A DNA stretch of 64,000 bases from contig JACJYL010000001.1 of the NCBI GenBank assembly GCA_020636105.1, positions 1-64,000 on the forward strand. Reading direction: 5' to 3'. Source of the stretch: Lewinellaceae bacterium. Its GTDB lineage: Bacteria > Bacteroidota > Bacteroidia > Chitinophagales > Saprospiraceae. The translations under genes and the position numbers were made by a program. The notes under the pieces were generated by a model, which saw only the letters and a list, made by a program, of their open reading frames with translations, made no database searches and had not been told where the DNA came from. This document shows positions 1 to 7,918 of the stretch, piece by piece (position 1 is the stretch's first letter; every line of letters begins with the position of its first letter).

Positions 1-1258
1 ACTCCCTGGAGGTGGTAACCTCTACTTTACCACCAGTTTCAATTCCAAAATGGTACGATTAAAGCCGTATTTAGCCCTCCCCTCCTCGTAGGCTATTTTT
101 AGTTTCAATTCCAAAATGGTACGATTAAAGCCGTCGTCGGTCCCGTCAGAAAAAGCCGCGGGTATCCCGTTTCAATTCCAAAATGGTACGATTAAAGCTT
201 GTTTAGGGTCTGCCATTATTGTAGGTTAAATTGGTTTCAATTCCAAAATGGTACGATTAAAGCGGTGCTGGCTAACTTGTTAAAGGACAAAGTAAGACGT
301 TTCAATTCCAAAATGGTACGATTAAAGCTATGTCGGGCTCCAGCCTCCGCACCCGCAAGTTAATGGTTTCAATTCCAAAATGGTACGATTAAAGCGAGCA
401 AGTCACGACATGGCAAAGGGAGGTACTTACCAGTTTCAATTCCAAAATGGTACGATTAAAGCGCGGGTAAAGTGTTTACTATAGCCGAGACAAAAACAGT
501 TTCAATTCCAAAATGGTACGATTAAAGCTTGAGTTCAAGACTTTTATTCCTCATAACGTCGGAAGTTTCAATTCCAAAATGGTACGATTAAAGCCTCATC
601 ATCTGCGGAGTAGGTGGTGAGTTCAAAAATGTTTCAATTCCAAAATGGTACGATTAAAGCTGGCACCGGAAAGTATTTATTTAGGCTCCGTAAAGTGTTT
701 CAATTCCAAAATGGTACGATTAAAGCTTAGACGCAAACGGCAAACGGGTAGAGGACGACCAGTTTCAATTCCAAAATGGTACGATTAAAGCTTTATCGAC
801 CAGGCCTACGCGCTCATCCTCCTCCCGGGTTTCAATTCCAAAATGGTACGATTAAAGCCAACAAATTACAACGAAAGCACCAGCGGGTTATTTCGTTTCA
901 ATTCCAAAATGGTACGATTAAAGCCAAAAGGCCGATATTTATTTAATCGGTCGGGATAACGGTTTCAATTCCAAAATGGTACGATTAAAGCTAGTAGGCG
1001 GGCAGCTACAGGCTAACCCCGTATCCGGGTTTCAATTCCAAAATGGTACGATTAAAGCGAATTTTTGTTTTATATTGAATTTGTTCAGCTCATTCGTTTC
1101 AATTCCAAAATGGTACGATTAAAGCTTAATGGACCTTTGGAGCCAGATTTACCTCCTGGACCGGTTTCAATTCCAAAATGGTACGATTAAAGCGATACGA
1201 GAACGAATACTCCCATTTTTATTTTTTTGTTTCAATTCCAAAATGGTACGATTAAAGC
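1..1258 (-). CRISPR. CRISPR array, 19 repeats visible, open at the left edge
   Basis: Nineteen identical 30-bp repeats (plus strand starts GTTTCAATTCC and ends GATTAAAGC) begin at 36, 102, 169, 234, 299, 366, 433, 499, 565, 631, 697, 762, 829, 895, 962, 1029, 1096, 1164 and 1229. The 18 complete spacers are 35-38 bp and all different. Bases 1-35 look like another spacer, so the array continues to the left. On the minus strand each repeat ends ATTGAAAC, the usual 8-nt 5' handle of type I-B crRNAs, so the array is read leftward like the cas genes. The newest spacer should be 1194-1228, next to the leader. No repeat is degenerate, as expected for the leader-proximal part of an active array. Spacer targets were not determined. 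Confidence 0.98.
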
Positions 1259-1469
1259 CCGTTGAGAAGCCTGACAAATATAACTGATTTTCAAAGTTTT
1301 ACAAAATTAGGGGGCGTTATTTTTTGACAAAAAAGGCGTCGATGGCCATTAGTATAAATTGGGGCAGAGACCGACGATGTGATAATTTCCTCATTTACAG
1401 GATTTTGAAATTATACCTGGGGGGAGTCAATCCTTTTCCGTTCCTTTTTCTTTGTTACCGACGACCTCC
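1259..1469 (-). promoter_or_regulatory. CRISPR leader with array promoter
   Basis: This stretch between cas2 and the first repeat has no gene. On the minus strand it carries TTTG (1305-1302), 19 bases, then TATATTTG (1282-1275), an exact match to the Bacteroidota promoter pattern (-33 TTTG, -7 TAnnTTTG). Transcription would begin about 8-11 bases before the first repeat at 1258, so the precursor crRNA would have almost no 5' leader. The rest (1306-1469) is unassigned leader sequence, probably including signals for spacer integration. The promoter is inferred from pattern and spacing only. Confidence 0.75.
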
Positions 1470-1733
1470 CTAAAGGAAAATGTCTGCATTATTTCGCTCC
1501 ATGCCAATGACCTGTTTGTCTAACCAGCGGCTGTTTCTGCTGCTGAAAATAATAAGGCTGTCGTGGGTTTCGTCCATGATTTGCCTGGCTTCGAAAATTA
1601 GTGCCTTGAGTTTGATCTCAGATATTTCCCCCTCAAAGACTGAATTCTGTATCCAGTTGAGGTATTGCCGGCAGAGTTTTAGCATTTTGACTACCCGCTT
1701 TTCTCCTATATCGTAAACGAGGATTACATACAT
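1470..1733 (-). CDS. cas2: CRISPR-associated endoribonuclease-fold protein Cas2
   Basis: This 87-aa protein has the usual Cas2 length and begins MYVILVYDIGEKR, a beta strand ending in the conserved Asp8 of the ferredoxin-like fold. Cas2 dimers bridge two Cas1 dimers in the complex that inserts new spacers. It is the last cas gene before the leader and array and starts 10 bp after cas1 ends, so the two are almost certainly cotranscribed. The ATG at 1733 is the natural start. Its place next to an array with identical repeats suggests that adaptation is intact. Nothing is missing or truncated. Confidence 0.95.
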   Translation of the reverse strand: MYVILVYDIGEKRVVKMLKLCRQYLNWIQNSVFEGEISEIKLKALIFEARQIMDETHDSLIIFSSRNSRWLDKQVIGMERNNADIFL

Positions 1734-1743
1734 GTTTTGTATT

Positions 1744-2751
1744 TTACCAGTAAATTTTAAAAGCTTGATATTGATCCTCCATCCTCAAAATGTATTTAGC
1801 CAGTTTGTAACATTCCAGCCTGACGAGCCTTTTATAACTGACCTTCCGGTTCAGACTGCGATGTTTGATCGTTTCTTTGAGTCGTTCCTCAAATGCCTGA
1901 ATGAAAATTTTTTTACCATTTTCTTTTAAAAAGCAGGCGTTGAATTTTTGTTCAAAATGAGAGGCATTCAATTCCCTTTTGTTGAGTAACCTAAAAATGG
2001 TCCTGTCTACCAAAAGCGGTTTGAAAACCTCAGCAAGATCGAGGGCCAGAGAAAACCGCCGGGCACCGGGTTCATGTAAGAAACTGATGGTAGGATTTAA
2101 CTGGGTATGATAAATTTGGTCCAGGCACAAGGTGTAACACATCATATTGCCAAACGAAATCAGGGCATTGATTTCATTTTCCGGGGGCTGTTTACTCCGT
2201 CCGTTCATCTCAAACAGCGTGATGATCTCATTAAAGGCATCATAATAAACCTGGCGGCAATTGCCTTCCAGGCCCATCAATTCATTGACCGATCCTATCT
2301 GGATCATTTCCCTGCGGTACCCTTCAATGGTTTGAATATGACTTTGAACTTCCTTGCCCCGGTTGAGGTAGTATTTCAGGTTTTTTAGCATATTAAAAGT
2401 GGCTCCCGCAAGGATCTGTTGAGCGATATAAAGGCGATTGTTAGCCTTCAGGTAAGCCCTGGTTTGTTCTACCTGCATTTTTCCGGCAAGCAGGTATTCT
2501 TTGGGTTGAAAAGAGCCGGTGTAGTGCTCGTAATAATCAAAAAAATGAACGGAAATTTGCCTTCTGCCCAGGAAATTGTACAGGGCACTGTTGGTGTCAA
2601 CGCTTCCAAAAATGAAAAGGGATTCGATATTTTCAACAGGCAGATATTTTGCCTGGGCTTCTTTTCCCCATTCATCTACCCCTACGAACTTAAGGGTATT
2701 GTCTTTGCGGCTCATCCGGCCGGGATTAAACAGGTAGTATGTTTTTTTCAT
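1744..2751 (-). CDS. cas1: CRISPR-associated endonuclease Cas1
   Basis: Cas1 is the metal-dependent integrase that joins new spacers to the leader end of the array. The 335-aa protein has an N-terminal beta domain and a helical C-terminal catalytic domain. The active-site residues can be seen as Glu162 (in LMGLEGN), His226 (in SFLHEPG) and Glu241 (in LDLAEVFKP), which is the expected order and spacing. Length and the opening MKKTYYLFNPGRMSRKDN fit the I-B branch. It lies 5 bp after cas4 and 10 bp before cas2, giving a compact cas4-cas1-cas2 adaptation module. The ATG at 2751 is the start. Confidence 0.97.
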   Translation of the reverse strand: MKKTYYLFNPGRMSRKDNTLKFVGVDEWGKEAQAKYLPVENIESLFIFGSVDTNSALYNFLGRRQISVHFFDYYEHYTGSFQPKEYLLAGKMQVEQTRAYLKANNRLYIAQQILAGATFNMLKNLKYYLNRGKEVQSHIQTIEGYRREMIQIGSVNELMGLEGNCRQVYYDAFNEIITLFEMNGRSKQPPENEINALISFGNMMCYTLCLDQIYHTQLNPTISFLHEPGARRFSLALDLAEVFKPLLVDRTIFRLLNKRELNASHFEQKFNACFLKENGKKIFIQAFEERLKETIKHRSLNRKVSYKRLVRLECYKLAKYILRMEDQYQAFKIYW

Positions 2752-2756
2752 TTAAC

Positions 2757-3263
2757 TTAGGTTTCTTCCACAAAACAAAATTCATAATAGGCACATTTTG
2801 AACAGATACCTTTTTTTACCAGAGGCGGGCAGTCGGGTTGATGGACAATTCGGCTTACTTCAGATTCCCATTGTGGAATAATTTTCCGATCGGCATCGGT
2901 TAGCATAACTTCTTCCGTCGACCTCATTTTAGGATACTCCAACAGCCCACGTTCCACTTCAATCCCATTGCGTTCCAATACAAAAAGGTAATATTTGAGC
3001 TGAGCAATATGAACCTCCTCCTTTTTGGGTGATTTTTTAACTTCCCGCACCACCCGTCGTTGTGCATCATAATGGTCGATTTTGATGCCTTCTATGGCAA
3101 TCTCCTGCCACTTCGCCGCCCGCTGCGGATAGCTGTGTTCATGGATCATTCTGCCTTCCGCCACCAGGTCAGAATGATGTTCCATATTCAGACCATTGGC
3201 AAAAAGCCACAATTTGCGGGGACAAAGGTGGAGGTAGGATATTTGTGTACCGGTGGTGTGCAT
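2757..3263 (-). CDS. cas4: CRISPR-associated exonuclease Cas4
   Basis: Cas4 is a RecB-like nuclease that trims prespacers and selects those with a correct PAM for Cas1-Cas2. The 168-aa protein shows one Cys near the start (Cys14, in HLCPRKLW) and three near the end (Cys154, Cys157, Cys163), the four ligands of the family's iron-sulfur cluster. Between them lie a PD-(D/E)xK-like core (IDHYD, then REVKKS) and a QLKYYLF helix matching the RecB motif. It heads the adaptation module and is divergent from the Uma2 gene; only 39 bp separate the two starts, so the module may have its own promoter there. Confidence 0.95.
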   Translation of the reverse strand: MHTTGTQISYLHLCPRKLWLFANGLNMEHHSDLVAEGRMIHEHSYPQRAAKWQEIAIEGIKIDHYDAQRRVVREVKKSPKKEEVHIAQLKYYLFVLERNGIEVERGLLEYPKMRSTEEVMLTDADRKIIPQWESEVSRIVHQPDCPPLVKKGICSKCAYYEFCFVEET

Positions 3264-3280
3264 GGATGCTTAAAATTTTA

Positions 3281-3288
3281 TATTTTTG
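3281..3288 (+). promoter_or_regulatory. Candidate -7 box of the Uma2 gene
   Basis: TATTTTTG matches the Bacteroidota -7 element TAnnTTTG and lies 14 bases before the Uma2 ATG. No matching -33 TTTG was found at the right distance. If real, the Uma2 gene is transcribed on its own, against the direction of the cas genes. Confidence 0.35.
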
Positions 3289-3302
3289 TAAAAACAAATT
3301 GA

Positions 3303-3902
3303 ATGATTACGGATATTAATCAACTTGACCTTTCGAAACGATATACCTATTCAGATTACCTGACCTGGCAGTTTAGCGAAATGGTTGAATTGATCCGTGG
3401 CAAGGTATTTAAGAGGTCTCCAGCCCCCAGCCGATTGCATCAGGAAATATCAAGTCGATTGCTTAAATTTATTTTCCCCCTTTTGGGTGAAAACAAATGC
3501 CGCATTTTTCATGCTCCTTTTGATGTTCGGTTACCCTTGCCTCCGACCAAACAAAATCAGCATCAGATAGATACGGTGGTACAACCGGATATATGTGTTA
3601 TTTGCGATGATTCAAAACTGGATGACCAGGGCTGTAATGGCGCTCCGGATTGGATCATCGAAATTTTGTCCCCCGCTACTTCAAAAAAAGACCTCACCGA
3701 GAAATATGACATCTATGAGCATTCCGGCGTCAAAGAATACTGGGTGGTGCATCCTTACGAAGAAACTATCACCCCTTTTCGCCTCGATGCCGAAGGCAAA
3801 TATCAGCTCCTCCGAAAAACGCCCTTCACCAAAGGAGAAACCATACCGTTGGGCGTCTTTCCGGGTTTGGTGGTGGATTTGGGGGTGATTTTTGGCGGGT
3901 GA
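3303..3902 (+). CDS. Uma2 family (DUF820) putative endonuclease inside the cas locus
   Basis: The 199-aa protein matches the Uma2/DUF820 family, a PD-(D/E)xK-fold group abundant in cyanobacteria and Bacteroidota and annotated as restriction-like endonucleases without a proven role. Visible family features are ELIRGKV near residue 31, VVQPDICVI near 97, PDWIIEILSP near 118 and the helix KKDLTEKYDIYEHSGVKEYW just after it, which would supply the Asp, Glu and Lys of the nuclease core. It lies between the helical-repeat gene (convergent, 11 bp apart) and cas4 (divergent), the only plus-strand gene within the cas block. It may be a passing insertion or an accessory factor. The family call is firm; function in CRISPR biology is speculation. 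Confidence 0.85.
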   Translation: MITDINQLDLSKRYTYSDYLTWQFSEMVELIRGKVFKRSPAPSRLHQEISSRLLKFIFPLLGENKCRIFHAPFDVRLPLPPTKQNQHQIDTVVQPDICVICDDSKLDDQGCNGAPDWIIEILSPATSKKDLTEKYDIYEHSGVKEYWVVHPYEETITPFRLDAEGKYQLLRKTPFTKGETIPLGVFPGLVVDLGVIFGG

Positions 3903-3913
3903 ACCCAAGTGTT

Positions 3914-5317
3914 TTAAATTTTCTGGATTTCCTGTAATAAAGCTGGTCGTCTGTTGTACAATTGTCTTAACTCATTTACGAGTTGATCCACCTTTTGTGA
4001 TGCGCCCATTTTTTTGACCTTTTTCAGGTATCGGGCAGCAACTTTGTAATATTGCCTTCCGGTATTGTCTTCGAGGAATTTTTTTATCCGGTCGAGGTAG
4101 AGTTCAATGAGTTTTTCTTTGTCGTGAGCTATTAATACAGCTGCATATTCATCGAGGATGTAAAAATTACTGCCATAACCTGCTATGATTTCAAAAAGTT
4201 TATCATACATTTTTTCTTCCTTTAAAATCTTCACTAAAGCGTCATGATAAAAACCACTCCTTTTGATTTCAAAGGTTTCAATAATTTCATCCCTTCTGTT
4301 TTTCCATTTTTCTTTGGGGGAATATTTTTTGTATAAAAGAAAATTATTGAGGTTGAAAGGGTGATTCAACAGATTGAGTTTTGCCTGACGGCAAATTCCG
4401 TCTATGTCATTTTCTTTCAGGGCAATTTCCAATAATATCGCTTCCCAGGCGCTTACCGTTCCCGGATGTTTTTCTTTAGTTGCAATTTTTATGCCTTCCT
4501 CAATCAAATCTTTTGCCCTCGAAAAATCTTTTTCCGCAATACATTGATAAACCAGTATTTTTCGAATTTTACTAAACTTCAGATTGTCCAGTATTAATTC
4601 CTCTGCGGCCTTTTCCATGCCAAGGGTTTGTAGTGCAGCCAAACCATTCACGATCATTAATTCCTTTTGATAGTTATACGTCGAGTCCGGTTCTAAATCC
4701 TTAATAGAATCTGCCATTTTTCTAGAAAATATTTCATACTCTTCCGCAGATGAAATGGTCTTAGCCAACAGGTTCCAGATTTCACCCCCCGCATCAAAAT
4801 CGTAAATGTGTTTATCATCCAGCGCTGTCAGCAAGTGTTCAAACAATTTCAATTTTCTATTATCGTCCACGGCACCGGCTTCCAACAGCCCGTGAATGGT
4901 ATTTAATGCCATAGCGATGGTATTCGACAAATAACCATAAGAATCATCTGAGTTATGCAAAAAACCATTGACCTGCACCACAATTTCCACACAGAGATTC
5001 AATAACTCATCTGTTTTTCCTGCAGCCGACAGCGTTTGAATCATCCGCTCAAAATGCTGGGAGGTTTCGGACAGGGCATGCCATTTCAGCATACCGTATC
5101 TTTTGTCTGTTTGGCTTCTCAAATATATGGCCACTATTTTCCGGTAGTTATTAGGTTTATCCTGCTTTGTCCCGGAAAGAAATAACCTGATTTTCATTTC
5201 GAGGTCGGAATCCTGATCTACCAAAGTCTGAACCAGCTTTACGAGTTCTTCCTTTTTTGCTTGGCGGATGAGGTTGTTGACAAGCTCCGATTTGGATGAT
5301 TTTTTTGGCATGGACAT
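3914..5317 (-). CDS. Unknown helical-repeat protein within the cas operon
   Basis: This protein of about 467 aa is not a Cas family I recognise. The longest frame opens on TTG at 5368; ATG at 5317 (or 5311) is preferred. It appears wholly helical, with many amphipathic helix pairs like TPR or HEAT repeats. The C-terminal phrase LRQLYNRRPALLQEIQKI resembles the tail of the helical region in SWIM zinc-finger/DUF6880-type proteins, but no zinc-binding Cys/His set is present. The N-terminal stretch ELVNNLIRQAKKEELVKLV is also of that style. It follows cas7 by 77 bp in the same direction, so it is probably cotranscribed with the effector genes. A scaffolding or regulatory role is possible but unproven. 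Confidence 0.7.
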   Translation of the reverse strand: MSMPKKSSKSELVNNLIRQAKKEELVKLVQTLVDQDSDLEMKIRLFLSGTKQDKPNNYRKIVAIYLRSQTDKRYGMLKWHALSETSQHFERMIQTLSAAGKTDELLNLCVEIVVQVNGFLHNSDDSYGYLSNTIAMALNTIHGLLEAGAVDDNRKLKLFEHLLTALDDKHIYDFDAGGEIWNLLAKTISSAEEYEIFSRKMADSIKDLEPDSTYNYQKELMIVNGLAALQTLGMEKAAEELILDNLKFSKIRKILVYQCIAEKDFSRAKDLIEEGIKIATKEKHPGTVSAWEAILLEIALKENDIDGICRQAKLNLLNHPFNLNNFLLYKKYSPKEKWKNRRDEIIETFEIKRSGFYHDALVKILKEEKMYDKLFEIIAGYGSNFYILDEYAAVLIAHDKEKLIELYLDRIKKFLEDNTGRQYYKVAARYLKKVKKMGASQKVDQLVNELRQLYNRRPALLQEIQKI

Positions 5318-5394
5318 CGGTTTAAATCTCAGCAATGAATCATACCTACTTTTGAAGGTAATGTTCAATGATTGATCAGGATTTTTTATTAAAG

Positions 5395-6480
5395 CTATTT
5401 TATTTGATCTTCAAAATCAAATGCCATCATCAACTCAACTAAATGTTGCTCAGCTTTTGTTATAGCATCAGCCGAACCAACTGTTCCTTGCACATGACCT
5501 GAGCACGAAGGTGTGACAAATATTTTGGCTTTGGCTGTTTCATCTATTCTTGGAATGGCGGCTGGTCTATCGACGTCTTCACGTAATTCTCCCCGAATGG
5601 CATAGGCAATTTGATTGGCGTTATCGCTGATGGCAATCGCTAGGGTTTCCATTAAACTGAAAGTACGAGCTTGATTACTCGTAATTCGCCAGTTGACCAA
5701 TGCATGAGCTAAGGCAGGAATAATTTCTATACGTTTTTCTTTGGGTAAAATCAAACAATTGCCAAAAACATTTTTTCCTTCGACCCAGCCAGATTCTTTA
5801 AGTTTTGTTTCAATTTCTGGAAATAATTCAGGTTCCAAACGATTGGTTGATACACTGAATAAAGTCCTTAAATCAATGGCAACATCATATACGAATAAGC
5901 CTGTAGCACGAGTCTGACCACTTGGATTGTAGTATTTTGGACCTAAACTTCTGTTATTAGAGACTAACCACTCATTAAGTTCATCCTGGGGGATTTCAAC
6001 GCGATTATTTTTGTCATCCAATTGGTAAACTTTTACCGTATGATTTTCAGGTTTTGAAGATCGATCAAAAACAACAGCTTCTGCATCCTTTTCATTTTCC
6101 AGCCCTCCAAGTAATGGGTGTAGAGGTCGCATTGCTGAAATAGACATTGGACTTCTTCTTTTCACAGTCATGCTGTCTTTTTCTGCTTTCATGTAACCGC
6201 CTAACAATTGATCAGGAAAAGTAGGGTCACAAGGAGAATGTGGCTCTAGCATTTTGGCTTTTTTATCTTTATCAATTTCCCAATTGAAGGTAATTGCTGC
6301 GAAAGGTACATTTAGCTCGTCTGATAAGGCTTCAATTATTGAACGTTTAACTTGTTGCCCACTTGAATAAGCCATTTGACGACCGAATTGGGGATCTCGA
6401 TATGATTTTTGTCCATTTTGTACACCAAAAACAGTATGTTCAGCATGGCGTAAAGCTCTTAAATAAATATATGGTTTCAT
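5395..6480 (-). CDS. cas7: Cas7 backbone subunit of the type I-B Cascade (Csp1/DevR-like)
   Basis: Cas7 copies line the crRNA spacer as the backbone of Cascade. The 361-aa protein begins MKPYIYLRALRHAEHTVFGV and has the phrase SSGQQVKRSIIEAL near residue 39, typical of Cas7/DevR/Cst2-type proteins, with a glycine-rich tail segment (PSCSGHVQGTVGSADA) near 325. From memory it looks most like Csp1 of the I-PGING variant, now treated as part of I-B. It follows cas8 by 21 bp. The ATG at 6480 is clear. Family membership is judged from these motifs and position; a profile search would settle the subfamily. Confidence 0.85.
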   Translation of the reverse strand: MKPYIYLRALRHAEHTVFGVQNGQKSYRDPQFGRQMAYSSGQQVKRSIIEALSDELNVPFAAITFNWEIDKDKKAKMLEPHSPCDPTFPDQLLGGYMKAEKDSMTVKRRSPMSISAMRPLHPLLGGLENEKDAEAVVFDRSSKPENHTVKVYQLDDKNNRVEIPQDELNEWLVSNNRSLGPKYYNPSGQTRATGLFVYDVAIDLRTLFSVSTNRLEPELFPEIETKLKESGWVEGKNVFGNCLILPKEKRIEIIPALAHALVNWRITSNQARTFSLMETLAIAISDNANQIAYAIRGELREDVDRPAAIPRIDETAKAKIFVTPSCSGHVQGTVGSADAITKAEQHLVELMMAFDFEDQIK

Positions 6481-6501
6481 GTTTTAAATTTATAAAGATG
6501 A

Positions 6502-7917
6502 TTAAATTGATTTTTTGAATTGGTACTCAAAGCGGATAAGGGTAACGAAAAGCGGAAAAAGGTCTGGCGGTAATTCGATAACAGTATCTTTTACCTTTTT
6601 GAAGATTTCCGCGCCTTCTTTATACTTTTCCATCAAATCCGTTAATTTTTCAATAAACTCTTTGAGCGATTTTGAAGATTTTACATCTTCACTTAATCGG
6701 TTTTGAGTGGATTTTCCACGTCCTGCCTCGGAATGTTGAGATTGTCCCTCAAAGTCAATTAAGGCTTGTGCTACTTGTTCCGCCAAGGCATTTAGTTCTT
6801 TTTTGTTATTTAACATGGCTGTTATCCAAATTTTATAGATTTTAAAATTGATTACTTCATTTTCATATTTACTTTTTGCCTTTTGCATTCGGGCTTCAAA
6901 TACTTCAGGAGCTTCATTTTTCTTTTGGCCGAGATGGATATCTGAGAATTTATAATCATTTCCTTTAGCATACTTTGTTGTACCTATCGGCATAAATTCT
7001 CGTAAGCCACTTGGTTCTAGGGCTTTTAATCCAATCGTTCCTAATTTGCATGCATTTTTAAAAGTGAAAAAAGTAGAATACATCTGTTCAAAATCTTTAT
7101 CATGGTTCCCATCAGAAGAAAGTGTATATAATTGTTCTTTTAAGTGGATTAAATTGCTCACCTTGGGTAATAGAACATTGATGAATCCCAGTGTTGTATT
7201 CGTTTGAGAAAGATTGTAAGCGTAAATAGTAATAATTCGGTTTGGAAATTGTCTTGAAAAAGCAAAGATTACTTTTATCCAATCAATGGTAGGAATAGCC
7301 AGCCTTCCTATGACTTTTTCAGGTTGAGGGTCGAATCCCGCCAAAGGATTATTTGCGTCGAAGTTTTTTCCAAATGCGTGATGTACCCAATGACCGTTCC
7401 ATGTCTCAATTTGTTTATCTTTTAAATTTGGGGTTTGGCTTAGATATTTCCTATAAAAGATCCAACCTCCAAAAAGCGACCAAAGTATTTCTTCTTCGCC
7501 AATTTGAATTGCCAATCCACCATTAACTCCAATAGCTAAAGCCTGTCCAATCCAAGAAGCATACATTTCTTCTCCATCAATTTCAAAAGACATAGAGGTA
7601 ACCTGTCCTGATGAAGTGGCCTCAACTGTTTCTGCGCCATAGCCTACGAAAATAGCACCACTTGGTATGCCTTCTGCTATTTTGGATCGCAGATTAAAGA
7701 GTTGCGCTTTTGCCTTTGATCCATGTTCTTCGATGACACTTTTAGTAGGCTTTTGAAAAAAAGGTGAATTGCCTACGTGCATCAAATGTTCCTCATCATC
7801 AAAAAATAAGGGAAATAAAACCTCGTCAAAAAATTGCCGGGCTGTGTAATCATCGGGCAAATTATTTCGTTGTCGATAAATCGTTAAAAACTTGTTGCCA
7901 ATATAACTTGTGTACAT
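6502..7917 (-). CDS. cas8: Cas8-type large subunit of Cascade (Csp2-like, I-B variant)
   Basis: Cas8 recognises the PAM and recruits Cas3. This 471-aa protein has no strong catalytic motif, as usual for this fast-evolving family, and is assigned mainly by its place between cas3 and cas7 and its size. No CxxC pairs of the Cst1 type are seen, which argues for the Csp2 (I-PGING) branch instead. The longest frame opens on TTG at 7941, overlapping cas3; the ATG at 7917 lies one base after the cas3 stop (TGA-T-ATG) and is preferred, suggesting translational coupling. The C-terminal region, rich in charged helices, could act as the small-subunit part. Confidence 0.75.
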   Translation of the reverse strand: MYTSYIGNKFLTIYRQRNNLPDDYTARQFFDEVLFPLFFDDEEHLMHVGNSPFFQKPTKSVIEEHGSKAKAQLFNLRSKIAEGIPSGAIFVGYGAETVEATSSGQVTSMSFEIDGEEMYASWIGQALAIGVNGGLAIQIGEEEILWSLFGGWIFYRKYLSQTPNLKDKQIETWNGHWVHHAFGKNFDANNPLAGFDPQPEKVIGRLAIPTIDWIKVIFAFSRQFPNRIITIYAYNLSQTNTTLGFINVLLPKVSNLIHLKEQLYTLSSDGNHDKDFEQMYSTFFTFKNACKLGTIGLKALEPSGLREFMPIGTTKYAKGNDYKFSDIHLGQKKNEAPEVFEARMQKAKSKYENEVINFKIYKIWITAMLNNKKELNALAEQVAQALIDFEGQSQHSEAGRGKSTQNRLSEDVKSSKSLKEFIEKLTDLMEKYKEGAEIFKKVKDTVIELPPDLFPLFVTLIRFEYQFKKSI

Positions 7918-7918
7918 A

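Noticed and set aside
1259..1469. tracrRNA or a type II/V element
   Set aside because: No anti-repeat to the 30-bp repeat was seen, and the adjacent genes are clearly type I.
3914..5317. SWIM zinc-finger protein
   Set aside because: The C-terminal style is similar, but no CxCx..CxH zinc motif exists in the protein.
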